DNA of 64,000 nucleotides, from contig JANTQA010000026.1 in the NCBI GenBank assembly GCA_027625915.1, positions 1,736,001 through 1,800,000 on the forward strand. Reading direction: 5' to 3'. Within the stretch, counting starts at the first letter, position 1, and each line of letters begins with the position of its first letter. Position numbers and translations under genes: made by a program. The notes below the pieces were generated by a model. The model made no database searches. It saw only the letters and a list, made by a program, of their open reading frames with translations, and had not been told where the DNA came from. The stretch comes from Anaeramoeba flamelloides (lineage: Eukaryota > Metamonada > Anaeramoebidae). Below are positions 1 to 13,020 of this stretch, piece by piece.

Positions 1-1
1 T

Positions 2-189
2 CAGTTTCACTTTTAAGACACAAACTTTCAACTAAATTTAAAACACAAAAAAATCTCAAATTAAAGTACAAAATTTGGAATTTTTTTTTTACAAATTATT
101 ATACTAGAATCATAAATTTTGTGCTTTAATTTGAGATTTTTTTGTGTTTTAAATTTAGTTGAAGTTTGTGCCTTAAAAGTGGAACTGAC
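2..189. repeat. Fold-back MITE-like element, family A (copy 1)
   Basis: Two arms of about 75 bp (2-76 and 114-189) are inverted copies of each other with only a few mismatches and a spacer of about 37 bp. The outer end reads CAGTTCCACTTTTAAGGCAC in the better-kept arm. There is no coding capacity. The right-arm terminus recurs at about 58.7 kb, so this is a dispersed family and not a chance palindrome. The left edge lies at the window boundary, so flanking target duplication cannot be judged. Confidence 0.75.
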
Positions 190-2572
190 TGTGGTTTTGT
201 TTTCGAATATTCTTTAAAAATGAAAAAAAAAGAAAAATTATTTCATTATTTATTTAGAGAAAGGAGTAATTAAAGAAAATTTATCAAATAAAAAAAAGAG
301 AAGAAAAATAATTAAAATATGTATAAAAATAATATAATCACTTTCATGACCAAATAGAAACTATCCACTGTCCAGAATACACACGAGGAGCAAAAACCAA
401 AAAAAAAAAAAAAAAAAAAAGAAAAATTTTACTTTATGGCTACTACCCTGTTAATGAAGTAAATACATTTTAACATCATGAAAAATTATAAGTGTTTAAA
501 CAATATTGAGAAAAATATTTTTTGAGTGTCACCAGATATTGAAATTTTGAAACCAAAACATCATTCGCTTTTCTATTTGTGAAAAGAAACAAAATAAATA
601 AGAGTTGAATATTACATTTTTTGAACATTTTTTTTTGTTTAAATTTAGTTAACGATCTAGAAGTTTGTTTATATGAATGATCGAAATTAATCAAAGAGTC
701 AGCCAAAAAATAGACCCAATAAGTCTGTATTTGAAACAAATATTTTCTTTTAGAAGACTAAACCCGAAAGATCACCTTTCCAAATAAATTTGTTGAAATC
801 AAAAATGAAAAAAAAAAAACAATCAGCCATTGTCTATTTTGGAAGATTTTTTTACTCTGCCTTCTTAATCTACATGAACCCAAACAATTTATCATCTAAA
901 TGTCTTGTTCCATTGCTATTTATTATTATTTTTTCAAAAATTTTTTTACAAATTTTGTTTTCAAAATTCTTTTTTAAAATATATTTATCAAACAATTAAC
1001 AAAATAAAGGAATAATTTTTCAAAAATTAAAGTAAAAGAATTGAATTCAAGGAATAATAAAAAAAACAACAGTTAAAAAAAATTCAACCCAAAATAAAAG
1101 AAAAATTTAGAAAAAATTTCAATCAGTCTCAGAATTATTTTTATTTGTCATTTAAATGACAAATAAATAATTAAAAAATCAAATAAATTCGCCCAATAAA
1201 TCTTTATTTATGATGAATAATTTAATCAATATCATATTATCTGAAATAAAATTAGAATTAGAAGAATGTAATGACAATAGGTTTTTTGCATTCATTTTGG
1301 AAATTTCTAATAAATAAAAAATAATTTGTTTCTCAATAATTTTCCAAACAAAAGTATTTCCCTGAAGAATTAAAAATAAATACAAATTAAGAATAAGTAA
1401 TTGTATCAAATTTTACAGATAACATCTTGAAATAAAATGTGTTTTTTTTTTTATATTTTTAAGCCCAATCTTATCATTTTTTTGAATTCCATTTTTTGGT
1501 TGGTATGAAAATATATAATACTTGTATATATTCAACCCTTATGTTAAATACAATATCATTATATTTGATTATTGAAATGATTTAAAGAATTTTGTCTCAC
1601 ATAAATGGTGACCCTTAAAAATTTAAAAATTTACTTACCCCCTTAAAAGAATTGAGCAAAATCATCTATTTTTCTCCAATCTCTAAAATTCTATAAAAGT
1701 TAGGAACCTGCGAGTATTACCCGATTCCCTAATTTAAATTAGAGATATTATTGAATCCAGTGAAAGATCGAATCTAGATATTTCTCTCAATAATCGGATC
1801 ACCCTTTAAATTGAAAGAGATTTTGTTTCTATTCACACTGGGGTTCGATTTTTATAATAACCAAAAAGATCCAACTCTATCAACTATTTCCTCAAAGAAT
1901 TAGTGGCCCTGAGAGTCATAAGCCCAATTTTTAATTAAAAATTACACTGTGGTGAATTTTGTAACTATTTGAGAAAAAGGTAAACAATCGAAATAATGTT
2001 GTCAAGGGAAATAGAACCATGACCTTCATATTGTAAATTGGACATAAAACTACTAACACATACCAGTTCTCAAAAAATGAATATTTTCCCCGTAAAATTG
2101 AATTCTTCTTATATAAAAAAAAATACTTCAATTTAACTGTTGTCCAGTTTCTAAAAAAATATATTCTAAAAACAAAAAAAAAAAAATTTGCAACATTTCT
2201 CAAAAAACTTTTTTAAAATTTAAATATTTTTTTATTTATTTAGTATTTTAGTATTTATTTTCAAGAAAAAAAATTTTTTTTTTATATATATTTTTTTTTT
2301 CAAAATTTCTCTTCTTTTTTTATAAATTTTGTTTTTTTTATTTACCAAAAAACTTGTAATATCTATATTATTTGTTAATTGGCTTAGGTGTGTATTAGAG
2401 GATTTATATTCAAACCTCTTTTTACCAAAAAACAAAAATAAAAATAAAAAAAAAAAATAAAAATTGAAATAAATGATCATACCAAAGTAATAAAGGAACA
2501 ATATTAAAACAAAAAATATATATATGTACTAAAAAGCTTTTTAGAAGAAAAATGAAATATTTTGATTGATGC
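190..2572. other. Gene-free AT-rich spacer
   Basis: No reading frame here resembles a protein; the short open frames are low-complexity F/K/I/N strings expected from this base composition. A slightly more complex stretch at about 1600-1930 contains GGGGTTCGATTTT, which superficially recalls a tRNA T-arm, but I see no cloverleaf around it. Otherwise only poly-A/poly-T tracts are visible. It lies downstream of the zinc-finger gene on the minus strand. Confidence 0.6.
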
Positions 2573-3286
2573 TTATTTTTTTTTTGGCCTTCCTCTTCTT
2601 AATATATGTTTTTCCTTTTCCTTGTGCTTCCGTAGTAGCCATGAAGTTTTAAACGATTGTCCGCATATTTCCTTTGTATTTCGATTTATAATAAAAGTGC
2701 AAACATGTTTTTGCTTTTCTATTTTCATTTTTTGGTTGGTTACACTATGTGAATTTCTATTTCTTAAATTACGACTGGTATTTTGTGAATGAAATAAGAT
2801 TTGATGTCTGTATTTTTCAACATTAGTAAAAGAAACCGCATTACAATTTTCCATTTTACATTTTTTCAGTTTAAAACCAGAAGGTAAACATGAAATTGAA
2901 GATGAAGATGAAGATGAATTCATAGAAGAAGAAGAAGAAGTAGTAGTAGTAGTAATATTTGTATTTAATAATTGGATTTCATTATAAATTTCCAAGAAGG
3001 TTTTGAAATATTTGGGATTATTTTTTAATGGAATAGGTTCCCAAATTGAATAATTGTACCCCTTTAAGAAATTGAATAATGGTCTACTTCTAATGGGTGA
3101 TTTTGTACAATGCTTACAATATTTGTTTGAACATTTTCTAAAAGTTAAATAATAGGATCTTTTTAAACAATGGGAATAAAAAAATCTCATCTCATCAATA
3201 ATTTTATTTAATTCAGAATTCAATTTAATTTTTTTAGCACCAATTGAAAGGAAAGTTAAAATATTGTAGTAATCGTTATATTTTTG

Positions 3287-3369
<83 letters not shown>

Positions 3370-4280
3370 CATGAGGCAAATGGGTTTTTATTTTAAAATT
3401 ATTTATTTCGATATTATTCAATATATTTTGAATTTTATTTAATTGCGTTTGCTTGTCTAAAAGTAAACTTTTCTTCTCTAAATCCTTTTTTTGAAAATAT
3501 TCATTGTTTAATTTCGCTGTAATATTTTGCCATATATTATTGATTAAATTTGATTCTTCGTCGCCAGGCGCAAAGGAACATATATTCAGAATGTCTAATT
3601 GAAGGTCTCTCCATAATCTACCATAATAGATGAACGAGAGTAGCGATTGTGGGTCTGTGTCGGGATCACCATAATCAACTAATAAATTTAATACGGGCTT
3701 GAGAGTATTTTTTAATTTCTTTTTATTCAGTTTTTGATATAAAAAATTTGCATGGGTTTCAGCATTAATTAATTTCTTGCCATTTATGCCGTTGATATCG
3801 TTTTTGCCACTATTTTTATCACTGCCACTACTATTTAGTACAGATTTAATATACAGATCTATTGGTCCAAATTTTGGAATTGGCATGTGCTTTTTTCCAA
3901 AATCATCAATTGTTAATGTTTTTGTATTTATTTGATTTTTATTTTTTAATTTCATATATCCCGAAATATTAATTGTTTCATTAAAATAAGAAATTATATT
4001 AGAATACATTTTATTTTTTTTGTATTTAAGAAAATAAGATTTTAAATTATAATTTTCCAAAATATTAAAATTATTATTAAATGGAATTATTTTGTTATAA
4101 TTACCAATTGAATAAAAATTGCAATATTTTGAAAATTTTTCATTTAATTCTAATAACGCCGTTACTTGCGAAGAAGCATAATAATAATCAATATGCCCCG
4201 GAATTTGGATATTTTTAATTCCATTATTTAAATTTTTATCATTCAAATTCACATTTGAACCATTATTATTATTGCAATTA

Positions 4281-4324
<44 letters not shown>

Positions 4325-6463
4325 GCTATATATACTATTGTTTCTATTTTCAAAATTTAATTTAGTTTCCAAATACATTTCCCTTTCTTCATTGACAACG
4401 TCACTGTGAACATTTGTTTGTTGCTGTAATTGCTGAGGTTGTATTAATAATAATTCTTCTTTTTCCTCTTCACGTAAAATTTGGTCAAAATAATCCAAAT
4501 CATTAAAATCCGAGATCGATAAAGGACTCGAAAAATCTTCAATTATTTCATTATCATTTAGATCTATTACATTTTCATTAAGATCTGTTATATTTTGAAT
4601 ATCATTTTCGATTTCATCAAATTGAATTAATTCATCAAAATTTTGAATGAAAGCATTCTCATTCCCATTCCCATTAATCTTCCCATTCCCATTCCCATTA
4701 TTGCTATTGCTAACGCTATTGTTATCATTATTGTTTTGATTTTTATTGTTTTGATTTTTATTTAAAGAATTCTTAAATTTTAGTGAAGAATCTTTATGGA
4801 TCATTCTTAAAAATTCTCTTATTAAAGAGGGGAATGAATTGTATGTCATGTTCCTGGTTTTAATTGCCTCCTTTTTAAAATTAATAATATTTATATTTCT
4901 ATTTCGTAATTTTTCAATCCCGATTGTCTGGGGGGGTTCATTTCTTTCAACAATCAACTCATTGGGATCTTCAGTTAAAAAAATTTCATCTAGTAACATT
5001 AAGGAGGCAAATAAATTTCCTAAGTGTAATTTATGTAAATCAACAAAGACAGTTATTTCATTTTTTTTAAACGAAACCACAGGAAATAATTTTAAAATTT
5101 GCTCTTCAATTAATTCCAAACAACTTGTCTTTTGATTTTTTGATAAATTAAATTTTTTTATAATACAATCTAATCTAATTAAATCTGTTTTTTGAAATTC
5201 TTTCATTAAAATTATTAATTGTGGCACAGTTAAAGGTTTTGTTTCGATGCCCGAATTCAAATAATTAATTAACTTTTTTTGTGGGGAATCCCAATATTCA
5301 ATTGTATAGCAAATTATTGAATCTTTGATTATGAAATGATTATTTTCATTTTTTATATTAATCTCTTCTTTTAATTTGGTAGTTGTTTGATCTTTTTCGC
5401 GAGTTTCGATTTTTGGAATTTTTTTGTCTTGCTCTTCTCCATGTTCTTGCTTTTGATCAAGTTTGATTTTTTGATCAAGTTTGATTTTTTGTTCTTGTTC
5501 AAGTTTTTGTTCTTGTCCAAGTTTTTGTTTTTTCTCTTTTTCTTGCTCTTGGTCTGTTTCCTTCTCAAAAAGTTCGATCTTAATATTTTCATTTGGATCA
5601 TCAGTATTTAAAGTGTCGAAGGCATTTCTTAAATGTTCAATGTCGAAATCGTGTAATTCATCACGAGGCTTTTGCGCCTCCTTTCGGTTAATATTTTTTA
5701 AGTCAACATTTTCAATGTTGTCATTAAAATGGTTGTATTTTGGCTTTACTTTTTTTTTAATTGAATTCTCATCTTCAACATTCAATTGATCCTCTTCCTT
5801 TTCATAATTCCTGGTTAGTCTTTTTTTTGCTCTTCTTTGTAGCTCTTTGACAAGCTTGGGAATTTTTTCTAAAAGATCCAAATTTATTGTGACGATTTCC
5901 TTTGTTTCAATTTCAAAAGAAGACAATTCAAGGAATTGATCCGACAAGATTTTTTGATCCAACTCAATTAGCTTGTTGAAATTAATCGACAATTCGTTCA
6001 AGTACCTTGTTAATTTTGTAAACCCACATTTTGCCCTGCTTGATTGATAAAGCTCCTTATCGGCAAACAGTTCAAATTTCGCCAGGCAATTGGCAGCACT
6101 TATGGACAGCTTTTTTAATTTACGATGGTTGTAAAGCACATTGGGGATAATTGTTTGTCTTGTTAGTGAGCACACCCACTGCTCAACAAAGGTTAAGTTT
6201 TTTTCTTTTTCAGAGATCCTGTTTTTTAATTCCTGATAATCTCCTCCCCACGATATCGGTAGCCTCACTTTCGACAAATACCAGTCCAGGTATTGTTGGT
6301 TTTGAGACAATTTCTTCCAAACCTCTTTTGCCAGCCTTAAGATCTGTTCACGGTTTGCTCTTCGACGGTTTTGATAAATAAAACTATTAATGAATTGCTC
6401 ATATTTGTTCCTTGGTTGGAAAAAAAATGGCTCTTGTTCTTTTACCAAAAGATTCTGTGTCAT
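2573..6463 (-). CDS. C2H2 zinc-finger, poly-Asn-rich protein of unknown function
   Basis: Intronless frame of 1296 codons, ATG (MTQNLLVKEQ) to TAA. Residues 1-220 are a compositionally normal, probably helical domain that I do not recognise. Residues about 295-350 are an E/Q/K run (coiled-coil or disordered). Two long Asn tracts lie near residues 713-734 and 1032-1057. The C-terminal part has a cysteine cluster C-x4-C-x2-C near residue 1112, a C-x4-C...H-x4-H finger near 1200, a second C...C...H-x5-H finger near 1252-1285, and ends in RRGRPKKK, which looks like an AT-hook or nuclear localisation signal. Inference: a nuclear, DNA-binding or chromatin protein. The order 'unknown conserved head, disordered middle, zinc-finger tail' could also belong to a domesticated transposon protein, but no transposase catalytic motif is visible. 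The frame is certain; the function is not. Confidence 0.85.
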
Positions 6464-8314
6464 AAAAAAGATACAGACTCAATAACAAGGTTGTTTTTTT
6501 AAAAAAAATGAATTAATTAAATCCCCAGAAATCTTTTAATTTATTACACTGGGTTTTCAAAATGACTTGGAAAATTTTGTCTTCACCAAACAATATATTT
6601 TTCATTTTTAAAATCTTCTTCAAAGTTTCAATTGTTGATATATTTCTAAAAAACAATTAGTTTTTTTAATGTATTGAAGTAAATTATAGTTTTTACAAAG
6701 TATTTCGATCACCATTGGGAATACATTACTCTTTTCGAGGAAGATAAAATGAAGAAAAATATTTTGTTCTCTTATTGAAGTTAAATGCTTTTTGAAGTTT
6801 TAGTCAACATTTAATTCGGAAACTTGTTGTTTTTTTTTTTACACTAATGTAAATGACGTTTTTGTCAAGACAATATTACTACAAGAGTTCAATTTTGTTA
6901 AAGTGTTGTAAAATTAAATCCAAAAGATAAATCTTAATCTCGAAAGATAATATACTGGGTTTCAAAAGCTAAATCATTATAAGAAAAAATTAATCTTAAA
7001 CAACCAAACTTTTGCGAAAATAGAGTAGTATCAAATTTTTTTCTTTTATGGTAATATGGATTGTTGGAATTGAAACAACTTGAGGGTGAATTCTAGTGAT
7101 TCTATTTAGTTGCTTTTTTTTTTTTTTTTTTTTTTCCAATTGAAGATCCAAAAATGAAGGCAAAGTAACTTTCGAACTCTTAAATAACTAAATCCAAAAC
7201 ATATTTATATTTGTCAGTATTAAATTCAATTGAAACGCACATATAACAAGAAGATTTAGATCCACTGAATTTTACAGTCTTTGAAAATAAGAAAAGGTTT
7301 AGATTACAAGCCTGAAATTCCCAAAACCAGTGCTTCTCAAACGTTTTGATCAATCAAAAATATTAGAACAATTCAAAATTGTGTTCCCATTTAAATGACA
7401 ATAGCGGTTGAAAAAAAGATGAAAAGGGAAAAAAAATTAGAAAACTAATTGTTAAATAGTGATCATTACCGAAACTGAAAAAGAAAAGTAAATTCGATCA
7501 TAAGAAGTAAAAAAATTAATTTCAAAGTGAAAATCATCATTTTGTTCCTAATTAAACCCGAAAAACAATAAAGATCTCATTTTATAATGAGATCCACTTA
7601 ATTAATTTTTTGTTATCCAAAAAATTTTTGACGGTTATTGGCTTTTTTTAGAGGAGACAAATTGATCCAAGAAAAACCTTGGTTTTCATATTAAATATAA
7701 ATTAAAAATAATGAACTTTGAACTAGAAGTTCAACGAGGAAGAGATTATTAAACTTCTTAATGTTTCTTTTTCAATTGTACTGTTTGTTCTTTTTATTTG
7801 TTCTATGTCTTTCTATTACTGATGTTTGAATAAAAAATTGGGAGAAAATTTTAGTTTATTGTATCCTTTTTTTTTTTTTACTAACTAATATAGTTTTTAG
7901 AAATAATACATAATAATTTCTGTGAATTTAATTTTTTCTTTCGAATCTCTTTTATATTTTCAATGAATTGGTCTCTGTCGGAGGGATTAAGAACCCTAAA
8001 ACAAGTAATTATTTTAAATTTAAAAATCAATAATCAACAAAAATATCCTCTCATTTATTAGTCTAAGACCAGTAAAAAGTATATGAAAAATTGGTTTCGT
8101 ATTTTAAAAAGTTTTTTTACAAAAGTTACAATTGTTCCCAAAATTATGAAACTTTTTTGACAAGACACCTCTGCCCTGTAAACTCATAGGAAAAGTTTTA
8201 TATTTAAACAAAAATTGTTTAATTTAGTAAAATAATTTTAAAAATAAGAGATCAATTTTTACATTTGAATATATTGTTCAGACATAAATTAGATATTTTT
8301 CTTTAAGAATTTGG

Positions 8315-8351
<37 letters not shown>

Positions 8352-9291
8352 TTTAAACTGAAATAAGAAAAAGAGAAAGAAAAGCAAGAATGAAATTATT
8401 TTTTTATAAAAAATGGGGATTTTTATTTTTTTTTTTGGGTTCTTGTGTTGAGTGTATTGGTGGTTATTTCTTTTGAAACCATAAATATTTTTTTCTATTG
8501 TAACATTTATACTACACTCTACTGTAAGATGACACTATCTACGAGTTGGCATCATTGTAAGGATTATATTCTAGTAAAAGATAATCTTATACAAAAAGAA
8601 ATTTTAAATTGCCTCCAATTATTCTCTTCTTCAATGATTTATCGGAAAATTTAATCAATACTGTTGATTATTTTTCTACTTAAATTTTTCAATATAATAA
8701 AAAAAAAAAAACAATTGTATTTAAAATAAAGAAAAAAGTAAACCCCAAAAAAAATAAAACTAACTATAATGAAATTTTTGAATATTTTGATACCTATTTG
8801 ATCAAAATAACCATACTTTGAATTCCCCTGTTAAAAAAATTTACTTATTTCCAAATAATTTTGAAAAATAATCATCTTTTTCTTAAAAGGAAAGGAAGTG
8901 ATTATTTTTTCTAAAAAAAAAAAACTGAAACAAACTAAAAGCTAGAAAATAGATACAGGAAAAACACACTTTTATACCCAGTAGGTAACAATTATAATGC
9001 TAAACGGTATATTTATTGTCCAAAAAGAATACATTTGAAAGAAAACTGTTTAAAATTTCAAATTTAGAATTTTCTTTAATTTTTTTTTTATTTTTGGTAA
9101 AAAAAAAATTCATCTTGAGAATTTGAAATTTCTCTTGCAAAGGTTTGAAAATCAAAATTCTTTTACTTATACTTGTGCTCAAAATAATTGTGAAAATTAA
9201 ATAATGTGTATGTAATTAGAATATCTATATTCTAAACACCAAATTATCAGTAATTGAACCAAGTTGAAAAAAAAAAAAAAAAGTTTTTGCA
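6464..9291. other. Gene-free AT-rich spacer
   Basis: Nothing coding is recognisable. Visible items are a pure T run at about 7111-7135, a small perfect hairpin GATCTCAT...ATGAGATC at about 7572-7593, and a (TA)n microsatellite at about 8319-8346. The 69-codon frame at 8445-8654 has no recognisable motif and I do not call it a gene. Confidence 0.55.
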
Positions 9292-10152
9292 ATTGTGAAA
9301 AAAATTTGGGTAATAAAAAAAATTGTGTAAGTCAAAAATTTGTTTTCATTTTTTAAATAATAAATATTAGCAAAATGATTTTTGATCAAAGTAAAATTTT
9401 ATGAACAAATCTTACATTTAAGAAAAACCAAAGTCACTATCAATAATAATTTTCAAAAGTAATGTTAAGTTGTTGTATTTTAATCTTTGAGAATTACTGT
9501 GGAACTCTAAAAAACAAAAAATTATTTTTAATTGTAAACTTTACTAAATATTAGAGAACTATTTAATAGGAAATATTAAAATCTATTAATTCAATAAGAT
9601 ATTCATCATTGGTAATTAAAGCAAATTTATCAAGGTTAATCTTAAATATCCTTTTAAACCAAATTGAATCATAAAATCTTCCAAAAAAAAGTTATTTTTT
9701 CAGAAGAGATTGTTTTCCACTAATGTTTAACAATCAAAACTCCAAATGAACGAAATACCAAGATTTCAGAAACCATTTAAATTCTTTAAATCCACATAGA
9801 CAAACTTTAATTTAAAACGGTTATTAATTTTTGGTCTTCCCAAACAATGATTTACTTGATCTTTGATGTAATCTAATAAAAAAAAAATCAACCTTTTTAG
9901 CAAAGTTTACAATTAAAAATAATTTTTTGTTTTTTAGAGTTCCACAGTAATTCTCAAAGATTAAAATACAACAACTTAACATTACTTTTGAAAATTATTA
10001 TTGATAGTGACTTTGGTTTTTCTTAAATGTAAGATTTGTTCATAAAATTTTACTTTGATCAAAAATCATTTTGCTAATATTTATTATTTAAAAAATGAAA
10101 ACAAATTTTTGACTGACACATTTTTTTTTATGACCCGAATTTTTTTCACAAT
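9292..10152. mobile_element. Non-autonomous DNA transposon with ~250-bp, almost identical inverted repeats
   Basis: The left arm (9292-9543) and right arm (about 9900-10152) are inverted copies. Roughly the inner 215 bp are identical by eye, while the outermost 40 bp carry a few differences. Outer ends read ATTGTGAAAAAAATT. The 350-bp centre has no reading frame of note. Near-identity of such long arms in DNA that otherwise looks heavily mutated suggests a young insertion, or arms homogenised by gene conversion. The terminus is loosely Tc1/mariner-like, but the superfamily is not proven and no transposase is present. Confidence 0.85.
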
Positions 10153-11516
10153 GATAATCTTTACTTGTTTAGTCAGAAATTTCAAAAAGATTTGGGTTTA
10201 ATAAATATTTTTTCAAAAATTCCCAAAAATCCGAAAAAATTCAATATTTAAACTTTCCTAATTTTTATCTATTAAATTCTGAATTCTGGTGAAAATATCA
10301 GATTCCAGTACCCAAAAACTGTTAAATTTAGATAGTTCTTCATAGATTAACTTTTAAATCATTTTTATTGGTTAGTATATTGTAAAACCCATTTCACTCG
10401 AAGTGCCCAGCCAACTATGAAAAAGTTACTTTATTTTTACAAATTAAACAAACTAGTATCGTTTAGAAATACGAGAAATAATAAACTTGGGATTTGAGTT
10501 GATATTCGTAAACGAAATACCCCTTGCAAACCATACCATGAAAATAAAAAAAAAAATTGTTAAAAAAAAAATTAGGTACATTTAATTGGAACGTCTTCTA
10601 CAAAATTTTACTATTTCTTGGGAAAATTACAATTGTTGAAAATAAGTTTCTTTAATTGTAAGTGTATTAGTTGAAACGGAAATACAAACTCTCAATTTAA
10701 TGTCTGTTTATTTGGAGTTTCAAACATTTTTTTTTAATATTAATTTTTGAAAAAAAACTAAAAAAGAAAAGAAGAAAAAAAAAAGCTTTGACTAGATGAG
10801 ATAAAATGATCAGATTTAACAATTGAACATTTATTTTTAGAAGAATAACGAATTAAACTCGGAGAATGTGTTCTAATTTCTTCAATAAAACTGGGCCCAT
10901 TTGACTAAGGAAGAGATTATTTTGGTACCAGAGTAAAGAATATTAAAAATCGATATTACTTCTTAAAGGGTTTGATCAGTTTTCAAAATTTTATTGAAAA
11001 ATTAAATTTTTAACTTTAGAAAACCTACAATCTTAACATTGGAAATGTACTTCAAAAAGTTTTAACTTTTTAAAAAAAGAAATAAAAAAAATGTTTTTTC
11101 AGAAAGTCTCTTGAATATCCTTTGATGATATTTAAAAGAAATGTTTATTGATTTGCTTGGTGTTTTTAATGTGATACCAATTAAAACGAAAAATAGATTA
11201 TGTTATTAGAAAAGTAGGGAATTGGATTAAACTTATGAATTATCTTTGTATTAAATATTCAGATTTTTCTCAGATTTATAAAGTCTATGATATAAATAGG
11301 ATTGTGACAAACTTCTTTTGTGATTAAAAAAAAAGAAAAAAAAAAATAATAAACATAAATATTCAAAAATTTTTCATATTTTTACTTTATTAAATTTCTT
11401 TGTGATTTAATACAGTTACTATAAGTTTCCATATATTTTTTATTAATTTCAAAAAAAATAAAGAAAAAAGATAATTGTGGAAGTTTAGCACAATTAATTC
11501 GTATTTAAAATTTCAA
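10153..11516. other. Gene-free spacer downstream of RPL8
   Basis: There is no coding signal. A stretch near 10385-10415 (containing GTGCCCAGCC) and one near 10885-10910 (ACTGGGCCCATTTGACT) look like weak inverted relatives of the ends of the GGGCCC-type element at about 60 kb, possibly an old decayed copy. The last 100 bp would be the 3' UTR of RPL8 and contain poly-A/T tracts and TTTATT (AATAAA on the gene's strand). Confidence 0.5.
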
Positions 11517-12850
11517 TTATTTTTTTTTAGAAGCACCAGATCTTCTACCAGTTCTTCTAGCTGAAATTAAACCAACTTTTTGACCAATTGATGCAAATCT
11601 ACTAATTGTGGATGGGTGACCGATATGTTGATGATTACCACCACCATGTGGATGTTCAACAGGCTAATATTTAAGAAAAGATATTAAAATTAAAAAATAA
11701 AAAGATTGAAATGAGTAATTCGAAATGCGTTTTGAAAAGAAAAGGTAAGAAAAAAAACAATTAGGAAAGGAAAATGAAAAAAAGAGTTACATTTTTAGCA
11801 ACACCTCTAACTACTGGCCATCTATTTTTTTTAGCTTTATTTTTGAAATATGCCCTTCCTGCTTTAAGTAAAGGTTTATCAACTCTTCCTCCTCCAGCAA
11901 CAATTCCAATTGTAGCTCTAGCCTTTGAAGAAACGAATTTTTTTGTTCCAGATGGTAATCTGATTCTGGTTTTTCCTTCTTCAGGTTTGTGTCCAATGAC
12001 TGTGGCATAGTTTCCTGAACATCTTGCAATTTTCCCTCTGTCTCCCATTCTTCCTTCTACATTACAAATAATTGTACCTTCTGGTAAAACACCAATTGGT
12101 AAAGTGTTACCTGGTTCAAGACGAGCTTTTTATTTGAAATTTATTTATATTTTTATTTATTGTTTTTGATTTGGGATTTATTGTTTTATGTTTTTTGTTT
12201 TTTTTTTAAAAAATGAGGGTTTAAATTTTCACAAAAAGGAAGCAAGTGATTTAAATAACAATTGTTTGGATGAAAATTATTGAAAAATAATGAACAAGAC
12301 ATGAAAAAAGGAAATTATTTGACAAAAAAAAAAAAAAAAATATTTATGATTTCAAAATGTGCTGTATTAAAGAAAGAGATTTTAATTCACGAACAGAATT
12401 AAGGTTTGGGGAATTAAGATCGAGAACAAAAGGAAGGAAAAGAAAAGCAAAAAAAAAAAATTCAAAAAAAATTTGAAAGCAAACAGCACAAAAAAAAAAA
12501 AAAAAAAAAAAAAAAGAAATAAATAATAAAAAAGGAAAACAAAGGTGTTCGAAAGAAACTGAAAACTTACCAGTTTTACCACAGAAAATGAATTGTCCAG
12601 AATACATTCCTTCAGTTGCAATGAAAAGTTCTTTTTGTTTTTTGTTTCCAAGAACACTTTTGAAATGAACAACAGCAAGTGGTGCTGATCGACCTGGATC
12701 GTGGATAATGTTGTGAACTACACCTCTGATATAACCTCTTTTTTCTACTCGATCTAAAGATCTGAGTTTGGCAGCTCCTTTTCTATGATGTGTGTGAGCT
12801 CTAAAAACAGTTCCACTTCCTTTACGTTGTGTTCTTACTCTTTTACCCAT
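11517..12850 (-). CDS. RPL8: 60S ribosomal protein L8 (uL2), three exons
   Basis: Universal large-subunit protein uL2, which sits beside the peptidyl-transferase centre of the cytosolic ribosome. I read three exons: 12571-12850, 11791-12125 and 11517-11663, giving 253 aa; human RPL8 has 257. Introns are 12126-12570 (445 bp, GTAAG...AAAAG) and 11664-11790 (127 bp, GTAAC...ATTAG). Phases agree, so the protein reads through GKTARLEPGN and [20 protein letters not shown]. Diagnostic motifs are [19 protein letters not shown] at the start, [23 protein letters not shown], and [13 protein letters not shown] with the conserved histidines near the catalytic centre. The tail [13 protein letters not shown] is basic as usual. 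Start is ATG followed by [10 protein letters not shown]. It is one of two genes here with clear introns. Overlapping frames are artefacts of intron read-through. Confidence 0.97.
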
Positions 12851-13020
12851 ATTTTATAAAGTGTATGTTGAAAAAATGAAATTCAAAAAAAATGAAAATC
12901 TATAATTAAATATTTTAAGGGCGAACTTTTTCTTCGATGTCACCCAAATATACTCAAACATAATTTTATTATGGAGTAAATCAAAATTTATCTTTTATGT
13001 TTATGTTTTTATTTAATGAT
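12851..13020. other. Upstream region of RPL8
   Basis: Short flank containing the presumed RPL8 promoter and 5' UTR. A more GC-containing patch (GGGCGAACTTTTTCTTCGATG, at about 12918-12938) about 70-90 bp upstream of the ATG stands out from the A/T background. I cannot assign it to a known factor. Confidence 0.3.

Noticed and set aside
1700-1930. Possible tRNA or small RNA gene (GGGGTTCGATTTT at about 1840)
   Set aside because: No matching A box at proper spacing and no cloverleaf could be drawn; the surrounding short hairpins are AT-rich and weak.
3290-3370. Long ATT/AAT trinucleotide array as a stand-alone microsatellite
   Set aside because: It is in frame within the 1296-aa gene and encodes poly-Asn, so it is reported as part of that protein.
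12382-12678. Minus-strand frame overlapping RPL8 exon 1 and intron 1
   Set aside because: Shadow frame with poly-Phe from the intron's A/T tract; RPL8 in the other frame fully explains the region.
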